A DNA stretch of 64,000 nt from Paraspadella gotoi (lineage: Eukaryota > Chaetognatha), in the NCBI GenBank assembly GCA_051294375.1, contig CM119265.1, positions 20,054,509 to 20,118,508 of the forward strand, given 5' to 3'. Shown piece by piece: positions 12,260 to 25,100 of this stretch. The notes beneath the pieces are model-generated. The model was not told the DNA's origin. It ran no database searches and worked only from the letters and a program-made list of their open reading frames with translations. Numbering within the stretch: the first letter of the stretch is position 1; each line of letters opens with the position of its first letter. Made by a program: the position numbers and the translations under genes.

Positions 12260-15200
12260 TCTTCGCCTCCCCGCCCATCCTCGCCACCCAAGGCCCCGCC
12301 CAAGGGCTCATCGCGTCTTCCCTTCGATCTTACGCTGAGACGGCCAACGTTCAGCCGGACGGAAGCAGCCTCATCCGCGCGCTTGCCGACGCGAGGGACG
12401 CCGACCGAGAGCAAGATGGACTCCGCTGATGATGCACGGTTCAGATCCCGGCCGCGATTCCCTCGACGATTGAAGGTTCCGGAGATGTTACACCGTCTCC
12501 TTGCCGCCCAAGTTCACTTGTTGGACGAGTGTGAGTTGATTTCGCTGGGGGGAGAGGTGGGGAGGGCGGGGGTTAGAGTTTGGTTGATGGGCTTAAAAAA
12601 AGGATGGTAGATGGGGGAAATTCCTTTTTTTTTGGGGGGGGGGTTATTTCTTGTTTCACTATTTTTATATTTCTTTCTTTCATTTTTTTTTTTTCTACGT
12701 TTGACGGACGACGTGCTGTTGCTGCAGATCTAATAGCAACCTTGATCGATGGCTGAATCGCTAATTCTTGTATGAAAATTTGCAAATTATTGTTTCACTA
12801 TTTTCTCACCTATTATAATTATGTATAGGATTTAGTATTTAATCTATATTATTTAAACAAATAATATGCTTTCTCTCTTAAAAAAAATTTATATTATATT
12901 ATATCTCAATAACTCAATTTCGGGAAGGGGAGTCAGTGTTTCTTCTGGAAATAGACGGGAGCATCCTATCAACACAAGGTTAATTACATATATATAACTA
13001 ATTCTATATAACTCTATAACTTATATATCTGCGTAAAAAACTCTATAACATTAATATAACATCATACAATATTGAATATTTATCCAGTCTGTGGACATGA
13101 TTTCTTTTATATCGTATATTTAAAATTAGATTTTATTCTTTTTTCTCATTTTCTTATTTTTCTAACCCATTGATTTTCTTAAGGAAAGAGATACGAAGAC
13201 AGATGAGAAGAAAGGAAACATGATGAAAAATAAGCGGGAGGTTGCGATGAGAAGCAAAAGGAAAAGGTATGAAGGAGAAAAATAGATAGAGAAGAAAAAT
13301 GTAAGAAAAGAGAAGTAAAGAGAAAAAAATATCGAGTTAACATGTCTGGAAATGAGGAGATGAAAATCCAAGTTTCTAAGGTCGCGTCTTTCAAACCTTC
13401 AACGACAAAATGAAAAATTTTCTTGACGTTCTCTTCGTTTTGCACGCGAGACAAATCCCAACCAGGAGGGCAATTTCGCTTCAAAGTTGTTAAAAAAAAA
13501 AGCTAATAGACGTGTTAGGAATTTATAAACCAATACTGCCTAAACAAAATTTTCTTTCTTCTTTTTTTTTTATCATTAAAACCTACTTTTCGCCTTTGTT
13601 TTACGTCGTCAAATAAAAGAAAGAAAGGAATAAAAGAAGAAATACTTAGAAAGACGATGATTCGAAATGAGAGGAAATTCGTCTTAAAAGAAAGAAGGCT
13701 TATCTTTACGTTGCTTACGTCCCTCACCTTTTTGACTCAAGGTTTTGTTTCATTAGCTTCGGAAATACCTGTGCGTTATACCTCCCCCTTTCTTACTCCA
13801 GCCCCAGAACAACAGATCGAGGTGAGCACCGGGTTCGTGACATCACCTTCAACTATCGGCCTCCGTCAAAAGATGTTTCTCTTCGTGCACAAAACCTTCT
13901 ATCTCCCGAGAGAAGAGAGGACGGTTTCACAAGCTTCAGGTTTTAAGAATCTGGATTTTCTCGGAGTTTCTTTTTTTTTTGTGGGATTCAAAAAATTTTT
14001 GATGGAATTCAATGACCTCAAGTCGATTAAGCGATAAAATTCCTTTATTAGAATCGATAAGAAAAAGTCGGAGATCATATTTTGTCTCCTGAGAATCCAT
14101 TTACATTTTCCGTCAACCGAAATTTCCTCATTCAAGGTTCTCCTTCTTCGTTCAAAGAGTTGCGTCATAATGGTTGACGACAATTTTTTTTTTATATTTT
14201 GCTCGACGTTAAACCGTGACGACCGGACGATTCTCCTAATCTCTCTGTCTCCTTACGACCCTCCTCTCCCATCTCTTCTCACACCATAAACAACCGATCC
14301 CTAACTCCCCACCCCCTCACCGCTGCGCCACCTTCTCGTCCTCATTTCCCTCGACGATTCTGGTTCCTGTTTAATCAGCGCCGCCCTTCGAGAGAAAATC
14401 AACGAGAGACGCATCTCTGCGCCGCAAACAAAAAAATAATATATAAAAATCAAGTCTTACTTTTCTCTATTTAATTTTAAGTTGAAAACTGTTCAATCAC
14501 CGAACTCGGTTTCTATTTTTAGCCGCGAGGCCGATTCGTTTGACGCGCTTGATTGACATTTGGTTTAATTCGAATGGACGTTGAGGATCAGTAAATCTGT
14601 TGAGGGGTTAAGTTTTGCCGTTTTTGGTGGTTGACTAAATGTCTGCCTCATTATATATTACATAATCGTGTTTCATTCGTTCACTACACTTGATTGAAGC
14701 AATATACATACAACGAGCACACATAAAAAAGTTAATTTTACAATTCGAACAAGGAATGAAAAAACGTATTTTATTGAATATTGATTCTAGAGAGAAATGT
14801 AATAAATTCGTAGTCCATATTTACAGTAGATACGAAATAAAATATTTTAAAATTATATTCGAGGAAAAACATTTTCGTAATTTCAAAGAAAAAGAAGTTT
14901 TTCAATCTCATTGCCAATGTTTTTCGAAAACATTGTCCTTGAGACTACGTATTTTCCTCTTTTTCATCCACCTGCCCCATCTCCTCCTCCTCCTCCTCTT
15001 CCCTCCTCCCCCCCTCCCAGTTCACCTCGCCCTCCTCCCAACGCAGCAACAGCGCTTCAAGACCAAATGGCAACTCGCCTCCACCCTGTCTTCGAGGAAT
15101 CCTTCACTCTGCGGGGAATCCCTCCGGAGGACATCAAGAACTTCGCCCTCCGCGTCAGAGTCTACGGCTACGAGAGAAGATGCAGAAGGAAAGCTCTTGG

Positions 15201-16938
15201 GTGAGCGAGGCGAGGCGAGGGAAGGTTGTGGAAGAAAGATTTAGAGAGGTTGGTTAGTAAAAACAGTAAATGTACTTTTCGTTGATTATAATATTAGCTA
15301 CATTATTTCGTCCCCAACAGATATTGTTTGGTTAACGCATCACTGCAAACCTCTCTAGTTTGTTAACCCCAAGATCCAGAGAGTTTGGCTTCCTGGTTAA
15401 TGATATGTTGTTGGTTGTGATTTTAAAATCGAAAGATGATATAAGAGAATTGGTTGTATCAATTAGTGGAGACGAAGCGATGTAGTGTTGACTGTTGGGT
15501 TTGTATTAAGTACGTTACAAGATCCGTTGCGTTCAATGTACATCAATGGTACACCATCAGAATCGACAGCTCATTTTCGAGAAATTTTGAAAGCAAATTT
15601 TGCAGAGTAAATTATTACCTGTCATCTCACTCGAAATTTGAAGCCAAATTTTGCAGAGTAAATTATTACCCGTCATCGTCACTCGAAGCCACGTTGTAAC
15701 ATCTTCACTTGATTTGTACGAATGTGAGGAAGTTAAGATGACCGGAGTTTCTAATCTTTTCGTGTTCCAGAAGAGAAGAGAAGACGAAGCCGCTCACAAG
15801 AATTTTATATTCTCGTTATCTGTGTCTTTCTCTGCGTGTATGATGAACGGATTGAGTGAATGGATGAACGGATTGAGTGAATGGTATGAACGGATTGAGG
15901 GAATGGATGAGCTGATTGAGTGAATGATGAACGGATTGAGTGATGAATGAGCGGATTGATGTGAATGGATGAACGATTGAGTGAATGAATGAATCGGATT
16001 GATGAATGGAGAACGGATTGAGTGAATGGATGAACGGATTGAGTGAATGGTGATGAACGGATTGAGTGAATGCGATGAACGGATATGATACCGATGATGC
16101 GTAAACGGACAAATGGATTTCTTGAAAAAATTTAAGCGACGAAGGATTTTTTTTCTTTTTAAAAAATATTTATGTACGATAACTAATTGTTTTGATCTGG
16201 GACTCTATAAAACTTTTCTAATATTAAATATAGCGTGTTTCATTTATGAGAAATTAATATTGCTCCCTGGGAGAAAATCAATTTAAAGCTAAACGAATGA
16301 AGAACAATCGTTTTCATTGTATGAGATAAGAACCTTGGAAGCTGGTAACCGTCATGATGCTACTAAAGTACGTTCATTGTAAAAACAATATTTCAATGCT
16401 TCTTTTGTTTCGCCTATAATTTTCCACGTACATGTCAGTGAGATTCATTTATTTATTTATTTATTCATTTATTCATTCATTCATTTTATTATACTTAAAA
16501 CAATAAATCTATTATAACCTCTGCTCTAGTTTAACTATCAGCTATCATAACTATTACTATCATATAATCAGGATTTAACCTTACTCTGATTTTTTATCAC
16601 TGAAACAGGTTTCACTGTTCGTCGCTCTGAAATTGGTGATTCAAAAACTCGGGTCAACGCTTTTACCGGTTTTTGCCGCCGAATAATTTTTAAAAGCAAG
16701 TCTCGGATTTAGTTAAAAAAAGTCGTTGGAATAATAAAAGAGAAAATGGAAACAAAAATGGAAAGAAGAATAATAAAAAGAAAAAAAAACCAGTGAGAAA
16801 AAAAGAAAAAATAAGCAAGAACGAAATAAAAAAAAGAAAGAAAGAAGGAGAAAGAAAAAAGAAAGGAAGATGGAAAGCTTAATTAAAATACCAGTTTCGA
16901 ATTTTTGGCAAGAATTTGGGAAAAACGAGAGGAGAGAG

Positions 16939-16983
<45 letters not shown>

Positions 16984-18327
16984 GAGAGAGAGAGAGGAGA
17001 GAGAGAGAGAAAGAGAGAGAGAGATGAGAGAGAGAGAGACTCAGTTGTGGGGAGAGAATGCGCGTCGAGGATTTTGAAATATAAATTTTGAAGGAAAAAA
17101 GATTTTAGACGAAAGAGAGATCAAAGAAAATTAAATTCAGAAAGAAATCAAGAAAAAAAAAAAGAATTATAAGGAAAAATAAAAGATGTGATCATGTATT
17201 TAAATAAATATAAAATAAAGAAAGAAAGATGAAAAAAGATAAAAAGAAAGATAGAAAGAAAAGAAAGAAAGAAAAAGAAAGAAGAAAGACAAAAATAAAT
17301 AAAAAAGAAAGAAAGAGTGGAGACAAAAAGAGAGATGAAAAAAGAATGAAAGAAAGAAAGAAAAAAAGAAAAAAAAGAAAGAAAGAAGATAGAAAATCCC
17401 CTTGATTCCACCCTCTCTCCGCTTTCCATCCTACCCACTCCCCGCCCCCCCTCCCCCCCCCGGCAGGCGAATGCGTCCAAAGCTTCGCCGCCGTCAACCC
17501 GACGCCGAGAGAATCGAATCTCGCGTTGGAAGCCGCGAACGTCTCTGCCGATCGCCACGCCCATCACGCCCGACGAGAACGCGTCTCCCTCGCGGAGTAC
17601 GATCAACGTGACGCTCAAAGGTCGTCTCACCCCGCCGAGGAGAAGGCCAAGTCGCCCGACGCCCCCTCCAAGCAGCCCCGACACGTGCAACACGGGGGCG
17701 GCTGCCGAGCTTCAAGTCTCGCTCGCTTATTTTCGATCTGACCGGACGGGTCGCGCTGGAGGTGAGGGGAGGGGGTCTTTGGCTGGGGGGGGGATTCGTT
17801 TTGTCGGTTGTACACTTCCTTTTGTAAAACTACAATTCGACTATGAATAAAAACTAAATGAATTGCAAAAATTAATTAAAATATCCATAAAGTATTTTGA
17901 GAAAACGAACCTAGGAATACTAAAATATAATCTAAACTTCTACAATATGCGAATTATATTATATTAAATATATTATGGAAAATCGCCGTTCCTGATTTTA
18001 TGCATTCGATTTGCGGACCGGCTGGCGAGTGATGTCTCGCCTATCGTGAGGCGAACTTAAAGTTCAAACCCGAAATTGTTTAAATTCCTTTTTTAAAAAT
18101 GTTTTAATGACTTTCCGATTCGGAAAATTCTATTTCGAATTCTATCTTCGTGTTTTTATCTCCCTCGAGGAAAAAGTCGTGATAAAAGTTTTTCAGAGCG
18201 AAAAAATCTCTCTCGTCGAGTCTTTCACACTCTTCACAGTCTTCAGGCAACACTGCACCATTCCACTCTCGATCACACTCTCGAAAATGAAAAAACCTCG
18301 TATCACATCTTCTCCATTTTCTCTACG

Positions 18328-18422
<95 letters not shown>

Positions 18423-19217
18423 GGTGGCTCGTTTGTCACTTTCTGAAATGGAAAAGTTCGTCACCAGCCCTTCTTCTTTTCTCTCTCACAAATCGACTTC
18501 ATTCAGACCCAAAACTTACTTTTCAATCTCCACGTAATTCTTCTCCGTTTTTTTCTCGTCTTAATTCTCAAAACTAAAACAATTCTCGTTTCTCTCATTC
18601 GCTTTTCACGCCTTAACCCTTCTCCCTTCTCCCCACCCTTAATTTCCCAATCTCCCTCATTCGTCACATCTTGACACGTCTTCCTCGATATAAAATAAAC
18701 CCACGACCCCCCCCCCCGCCATAAAAAAAACCCATGATAACCAAAATCCATATCCAATCAAAATTCCTCAGCGAAATATTTTTGCCCCCCCCCACTCCCC
18801 GTCGCCGAATCATTCCTTCCCCCCCACAACCCCCACTTCCCCCTCTTTTCCCTCAACCCCAAGGTCATCCGCGGAGCCACTTCCACAACCGGGCCAACAA
18901 GCCCCCTGACACCTACGTCCTTTGCTCGCTGGTCTCGGAGCGAGGAAGGGCGCTGGAGAAGAGCAAGACTTCGGTGCGCAAGGCCCAACCCAGCCCCATC
19001 TACCGGGAGTCCTTCCTCTTCCCAGTCCCTCATTTCCAACTGCCCGACGTGACGCTCGTCGTCTGCGTCTACAAGAAGAGCGGAGTCGCAAGAAGGAGCT
19101 CGTGGGTAGTGTCATGGGAACGTCGTACGAGCAGCAGTCAGGAAGGGCGGCTCATTGGAAGAGAATGATCGAGGGAAGGGGAGAGGTGGTCACGAATGCA
19201 CGTGTCTGGAGACGAGA
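12260..19217 (+). pseudogene. second, frame-disrupted copy of the SYT14/16-like gene (lacks the TM exon)
   Basis: This copy lies in the left arm. Exon counterparts are at about 12260-12530, 13808-13939, 15020-15200, 17467-17761 and 18864-19217. They keep the splice sites and most residues of the right-arm copy, but single-base losses and gains break the frame in every exon. For example, the acceptor-proximal G before the C2A segment TTCACCTCGCC is missing, and the end of C2B is scrambled. No transmembrane first exon is present upstream. In one place this copy keeps the better reading: C2B starts VIRG(S)HFHNRANKPPDTYV here, while the right copy is shifted. Errors at different sites in the two copies suggest poor consensus of one locus rather than a decayed paralogue. 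Confidence 0.7.
15838..16095. repeat. 21-bp VNTR, left-arm copy
   Basis: About twelve tandem units of the form ATGAACGGATTGAGTGAATGG lie in an intron of the synaptotagmin copy. Unit lengths wobble by one or two bases. The mirror array at 22985-23245 has nearly the same total length and is far more regular, so the irregularity here is probably sequence error. Confidence 0.9.
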
Positions 19218-19679
19218 TGGCAGGAGTGCGTGTAGTCATAGTGATGCCGTAATGTTGGTCAACAAAAAGCCTTCGCTGAGATATTGCCTGGATGTGGAAA
19301 AAGCATCAAGACTTGTTCATTTCACAGGATTGCTCTCTTACGGGTATTTAAAATGGAATTCTAAACAAAAAGTAGAAACTGCCTCGAAAACCATTAATTT
19401 CTTGAATCTTATGAAGGAAAAAATTGACGGAAAGGTTTTTTTATATTTGCTCAAGATGATATACGGGAGAAAAAATAAAGTGTACACGAATGTCAGCTCT
19501 TAAAATCTTACATCGAAAAAACGCGCCGTAATAATGAAAGCACAATCGCAAGTGGAGTTGGTTCGGATAAAATAAAAAAATCATTCCTTCAGAATTTAAC
19601 AGCCCAGTTTTCTTAAGCCACTAAACCCAGAGACGAATTCATACTCCTGTTTCACCCAAAAGGGTTTTCGAGTTTTTAA

Positions 19680-19704
19680 NNNNNNNNNNNNNNNNNNNNN
19701 NNNN
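19680..19704. other. assembly gap (25 N) near the inverted-repeat centre
   Basis: Twenty-five N bases separate two contigs whose ends are reverse complements of each other. The left contig has about 315 bp of non-palindromic sequence before the gap. The right contig enters the shared sequence within about 8 bp of the gap. Confidence 0.99.
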
Positions 19705-19860
19705 TTTTTTTTAGAATTCCATTTTAAATACCCCGTAAAGAGAGCAATCCTGTGAAATGAAAAGCTCTTGATGCTTTTCCACTCCAACGGCCAATATCTC
19801 CAGCGAAGCTTTTTGTTGACCAACAATCACGCGGCATCACTAATCTCACGCACCCCTCCA

Positions 19861-20672
19861 TCACGTCTCCAACAGCACGTGCCATCTCGTGACCACCTCT
19901 CCCCTTCCCTCGATCATCTCCTTCCAATGCAGCCGCCCTTCCTGACTGCTGCTCGTCCGTCCCATCGAGCACCACCCCACGAGCTCCTTCTTGCGGAATC
20001 CGCTCTTCTTGTAGACGCAGACGACGAGCGTCACGTCGGGCAGTTGGAAATGAGGAACTGGAAAGAGGAAGGACTCTCGGTAGATGGGGCTGGGTTGGGC
20101 CTTGCGCACCGAAGTCTTGCTCTTCTCCAGCTCCTTCCCTCGCTCCGAGACCAGCGAGCAACGGACGTAGGTGTCAGGGGGCTTCGTTTGGCCCCGGTTG
20201 TGGAAGTGGCTCCCTGCGGATGAACCTTGGGGTTGAGGGGAAAGAGGGGGAGTGGGGTTGTGGGTGAAGGTTGGGGGGGAAGATGATTCGGCGACGGGGA
20301 GTGGGGGGGGGCAAAAAATATTTCGCTGAGGAATTTTGATTGGATATGGATTTTGGTTATCATGGGTTTTTTTTATAGGGCGGGGGGGGGGCTCGTTTAT
20401 TTGATATCCAGGAAGACGTGTCAAGAGTGTGACGAATGAGGGAGATTGGGAAATTAAGGGTGGGGGAGAAGGGGAGAAGGGTTAAGGCGTGAGAAGCGAA
20501 TGAGAGAAACGAGAATTGTTTTAGTTTGAGAATTAAGACGAGAAAAAACGGAGAAGAATTACGTGGAGATTGAAAGTAGTTTTGGGCTGAAATGGAAGTC
20601 GATTTGTGAGAGAGAAAAGAAGAGGGCTGGTGACCGAACTTTCTCCATTTAGAAAGTGACAAACGAGCCACC

Positions 20673-20767
<95 letters not shown>

Positions 20768-21852
20768 CGAGATAGAGAAATGGAGAAGATGTGATACGAG
20801 GTTTTTCATTTTCGAGAAGGTGATCGAACGTGGAATTGCAGTGTTGCCTGAAGACTGTGAAGAGTGTGAAAGACTCGACGAGAGAGATTTTTTCGCCTGA
20901 AAAACTTTTATCACGACTTTTTCCTCGAGGGAGATAAAAACACGAAGATAGAATTCGAAATAGAATTTTCCGAATCGGAAAGTCATTAAAACATTTTTTT
21001 AAAAAGGAATTTAAACAATTTCGAGGTTTGAACTTTAAGACCGCCTCACGATAGCGAGACATCACTCGCCCAGCCGGTTCCGCAAAATCTAATGCATAAA
21101 ATCAGGAACGGCGATTTTTAGCTCATAATAATATAATATAATATAATTCGCATATTGTAGAAGTTTAGATTATATTTTTAGTATCTCCAGGTTCGGTTTT
21201 CTCAAATTTTTTTTTAATTAATATTTTATGGATATTTTTAATATTTTTTGCAATTCATTTAGTTTTCAAAATAACATCTGAACAATTTCATAGTCGAATT
21301 GTAGTTTTACAAAAGGAAGTGTACAACCGACAAAACGAATCCCCCCCCCCCAGCCAAAGACCCCCTCCCCTCACCTCCAGCGCGACCCGTCCGGTCAGAT
21401 CGAAATAAGCGAGCGAGACTTGAAGCTCGGGCAGCCCGCCCCCGTGTTGCACGTGTCGGGGCTGCTTGGAGGCGGCGTCGGGCGACTTGGCCTTCTCCTC
21501 GGGGGTGAGACGACCCTTGAGCGTCACGTTGATCGTCTCCGCGAGGGAGACGCGTTCCTCGTCGGGCGTGATGGGCGTGGCGATCGGCAGAGACGTTCGC
21601 GGCTCCAACGCGAGATTCTCCGTCGTCTCGGCGTCGAGGTTGACGGCGGCGAAGCTTTGGACGCATTCGCCTGCCGGGGGGGGAGGGGGGGCGGGGAGTG
21701 GGGTAGGATGGGGAGCGGAGAGAGGGTGGAATCAAGGGGGGATCTTTCTATCCTTCTTTCTTTCTTTCTTTTTTTTTTCTTTCTTTCTTTCATTCTTTTT
21801 TCAATCTCTCTTTTTTGTCTCCACTCTTTCTTTCTTTTTTAGTTTATTTTTG

Positions 21853-21887
<35 letters not shown>

Positions 21888-22090
21888 ATCTTTCTTTTTA
21901 TCTTTTTTCATCTTTCTTTCTTTATTTTATATTTATTTAAATACATGATCACATCTTTTATTTTTCCTTATAATTCTTTTTTTTTTTCTTGATTTCTTTC
22001 TGAATTTAATTTTCTTTGATCTCTTCGTCTAAATCTTTTTTCCTTCAAAATTTATATTTCAAAATCCTCGACGCGATTTCTCTCCAACTG

Positions 22091-22153
<63 letters not shown>

Positions 22154-25100
22154 TTTTCCAAATTCTTGCCAACAAATTCGAAACTGGTATTTTAATTAAG
22201 CTTTCCATCTTTCTTTCTTTCTTTCTTTCTCTCTTTCTTTCTTTTTTTTATTTCGTTCTTGCTTTCTTTTTTCTTTTTTTTCTCACTGGTTTTTTTTTTC
22301 TTTTTTTATTATTCTTCTTTCCATTTTTGTTTCCATTTTCTCTTTTATTATTCCAGACTTTTTTTAACTAAATCCGAGACTTGCTTTTTTAAAAATTATT
22401 CGGCGGCAAAAACCGGTAAAAGCGTGGACCGAGTTTTTGAATCACCAATTTCAGAGCGACGAACAGTGAAACCTGTTCTAGTGATAAAAAATCAGAGTAG
22501 AGGTTAAATCCTGATTTATGATAGTTAATAGTTATGATAGCTGATAGTTAAACTAGAGCAGAGGTTATAACTGATTTATTGTTTTAAGTATAATAAAATG
22601 AATGAATGAATAAATGAATAAATAAATAAATAAATGAATCTCACTGACATGTACGTGGAACAATTATAGGCGAAACAAAAGAAGCATTGAAATATTGTTT
22701 TTACAATGAACGTACTTTAGTAGCATTACGGTTACCAGCTTCCAAGGTTCTTATCTCATACAATGAAAACGATTGTTCTTCATTCGTTTAGCTTTAAATT
22801 GATTTTCTCCCCAGGGAGCAATATTAATTTCTCATAAATGAAACACGCTATATTTAATATTAGAAAAGTTTTATAGAGCTCCCAGATCAAAACAATTAGT
22901 TATCGTACATAAAATATTTTTAAAAAGAAAAAAAATCCTTCGTCGCTTAAATTTTTTCAAGAAATCCATTTGTCCGTTTACGCATCCATCGGTATCATAT
23001 CCGTTCATCCATTCACTCAATCCGTTCATCCATTCACTCAATCCGTTCATCCATTCACTCAATCCGTTCATCCATTCACTCAATCCGTTCATTCATTCAC
23101 TCAATCCGTTCATCCATTCACTCAATCCGCTCATTCATTCACTCAATCCGTTCATCCATTCACTCAATCCGCTCATCCATTCCCTCAATCCGTTCATCCA
23201 TTCACTCAATCCGTTCATCCATTCACTCAATCCGTTCATCCATACACGCAGAGAAAGACACAGATAACGAGAGATAAAATTCTTGTGAGCGGCTTCTCTT
23301 CTCTTCTCTTCTCGAACACGAAAAGATTAGAAACTCCGGTCATCTTAACCTTTCCTTCACATTCGTACAAATCAAGTGAAGATGTTACAACGTGGCTTCG
23401 AGTGACGATGACGGGTAATAATTTACTCTGCAAAATTTGGCTTTCAAAATTTCTCGAAAATGAGCTGTCGATTACTGATGGTGTACATTGATGTACATTG
23501 AACGCAACGGATCTTGTAACGTACTTAATACAAACCCAACAGTCAACACTACATCGCTTCGTCTCCACTAATTGATACACCAATTCTCTTATATCATCTT
23601 TCGATTTTAAAATCACAACCAACAACATATCATTAACCAGGAAGCCAAACTCTCTGGATCTTTGGGGGTTAACAAACTAGAGAGGTTTGCAGTGATGCGT
23701 TAACCAAACAATATCTGTTGGGGACGAAATAATGTAGCTAATATTATAATCAACGAAAAGTACATTTACTGTTTTTTACTAACCAACCTCTCTAAATCTT
23801 TCTTCCACAACCTTCCCTCGCCTCGCCTCGCCTCACCCAAGAGCCTTTCCTTCTGCATCTTCTCGTAGCCGTAGACTCTGACGCGGAGGGCGAAGTTCTT
23901 GATGTCCTCCGGAGGGATTCCCCGCAGAGTGAAGGATTCCTCGAAGACAGGGTGGGAGGCGAGTTGCCATTTGGTCTTGAAGCGCTGTTGCTTGGTTGGG
24001 AGGAGGGCGAGGTGAACCTGGGAGGGGGGGAGGAGGGGAAGAGGAGGAGGAGGAGGAGATGGGGCAGGTGGATGAAAAAGAGGAAAAATACGTAGTCATC
24101 AAGGACAATGTTTTCGAAAAACATTGGCAATGAGATTGAAAACTTCTTTTTTCTTTGAAATTACGAAATGTTTTTCCCGAATATAATTTTAAATATTTTA
24201 TTTCGTATCTACTGTAAATATGGACTACGAATTTATTACATTTTCTCTAGAATCAATATTCAAAAAAATACGTTTTTCATTCTCTTGTTCGAATTGTAAA
24301 AATTAACTTTTTTATGTGTGCCTCGTTGTATGTATATTGCTTCAATCAAGTGTAGTGAACGAATGAAACACGATTATGTAATATATAATGAGGCAGACAT
24401 TTAGTCAACCACCAAAAACGGCAAAACTTAACCCCTCAACAGATTTACTGATCCTCAACGTCCATTCGAATTAAACCAAAATGTCCAATCAAGCGCGTCA
24501 AACGAATCGGCCTCGCGGCTAAAAATAGAAACCGAGTTCGGTGATTGAACAGTTTTCACTTAAAATTAAATAGAGAAAAGTAAGACTTGATTTTTATATA
24601 TATTTTTTTTGTTTGCGACGCAGAGAAGCGTCTCTCGTTTGATTTTCTCTCGAAGGGCGGCGCTGATTAAACAGGAACCAGGAATCGTCGAGGGAAATGA
24701 GGACGAGACGGTGGCGCAGCGGTGAGGGGGTGGGGGAGTTAGGGGATCGGTTGTTTATGGTGTGAGAAGAGATGGGAGAGGAGGGTCGTAAGGAGACAGC
24801 AGAGATAAGGAGAATCGTCCGGTCGTCACGGTTTTAACGTCGAGCAAAATATAAAAAAAAATTGTCGTCAACCATTAATTGACGCAACTCCTTTGAACGA
24901 AGAAGGAGAACCTTGAATGAGGAAATTTCGGTTGACGGAAAATGTAAATGGATTCTCAGGAGACAAAATATGATCTCCGACTTTTTCTATTCGATTCTAA
25001 TAAATGAATTTTACGCTTAATCGACTTGAGATCATTGAATTCCATCAATAAATTTTTTGAATCCCACAAAAAAAAAAGAAACTCCGCAGAATCCAGATTC

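Larger units (their letters stand above)
11165..19365 (+). repeat. left arm of an about 8.2 kb inverted repeat
   Basis: This arm is the reverse complement of 19712-27895 over its whole length. Matching landmarks occur in mirror order: synaptotagmin exons, a 21-bp VNTR (15838-16095), GA/CT tracts (16933-17040 and 18340-18420) and GA-rich intron tracts. The outer end of the homology falls in an A/G-rich run near 11165. The inner end lies near 19365, about 315 bp before the gap. The arms differ mostly by small indels, and this arm has more coding disruptions than the right one. Confidence 0.9.

Noticed and set aside
17148-17693. Antisense frames over the synaptotagmin linker exon and GAAA-rich intron
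   Set aside because: They are shadows of the GC-rich exon fused to simple CTTT-type sequence.
22970-23491. A plus-strand protein with repeated HPFTQSV
   Set aside because: It is produced by a 21-bp VNTR in an intron of the opposite-strand gene. The left-arm copy of the array has no matching frame.
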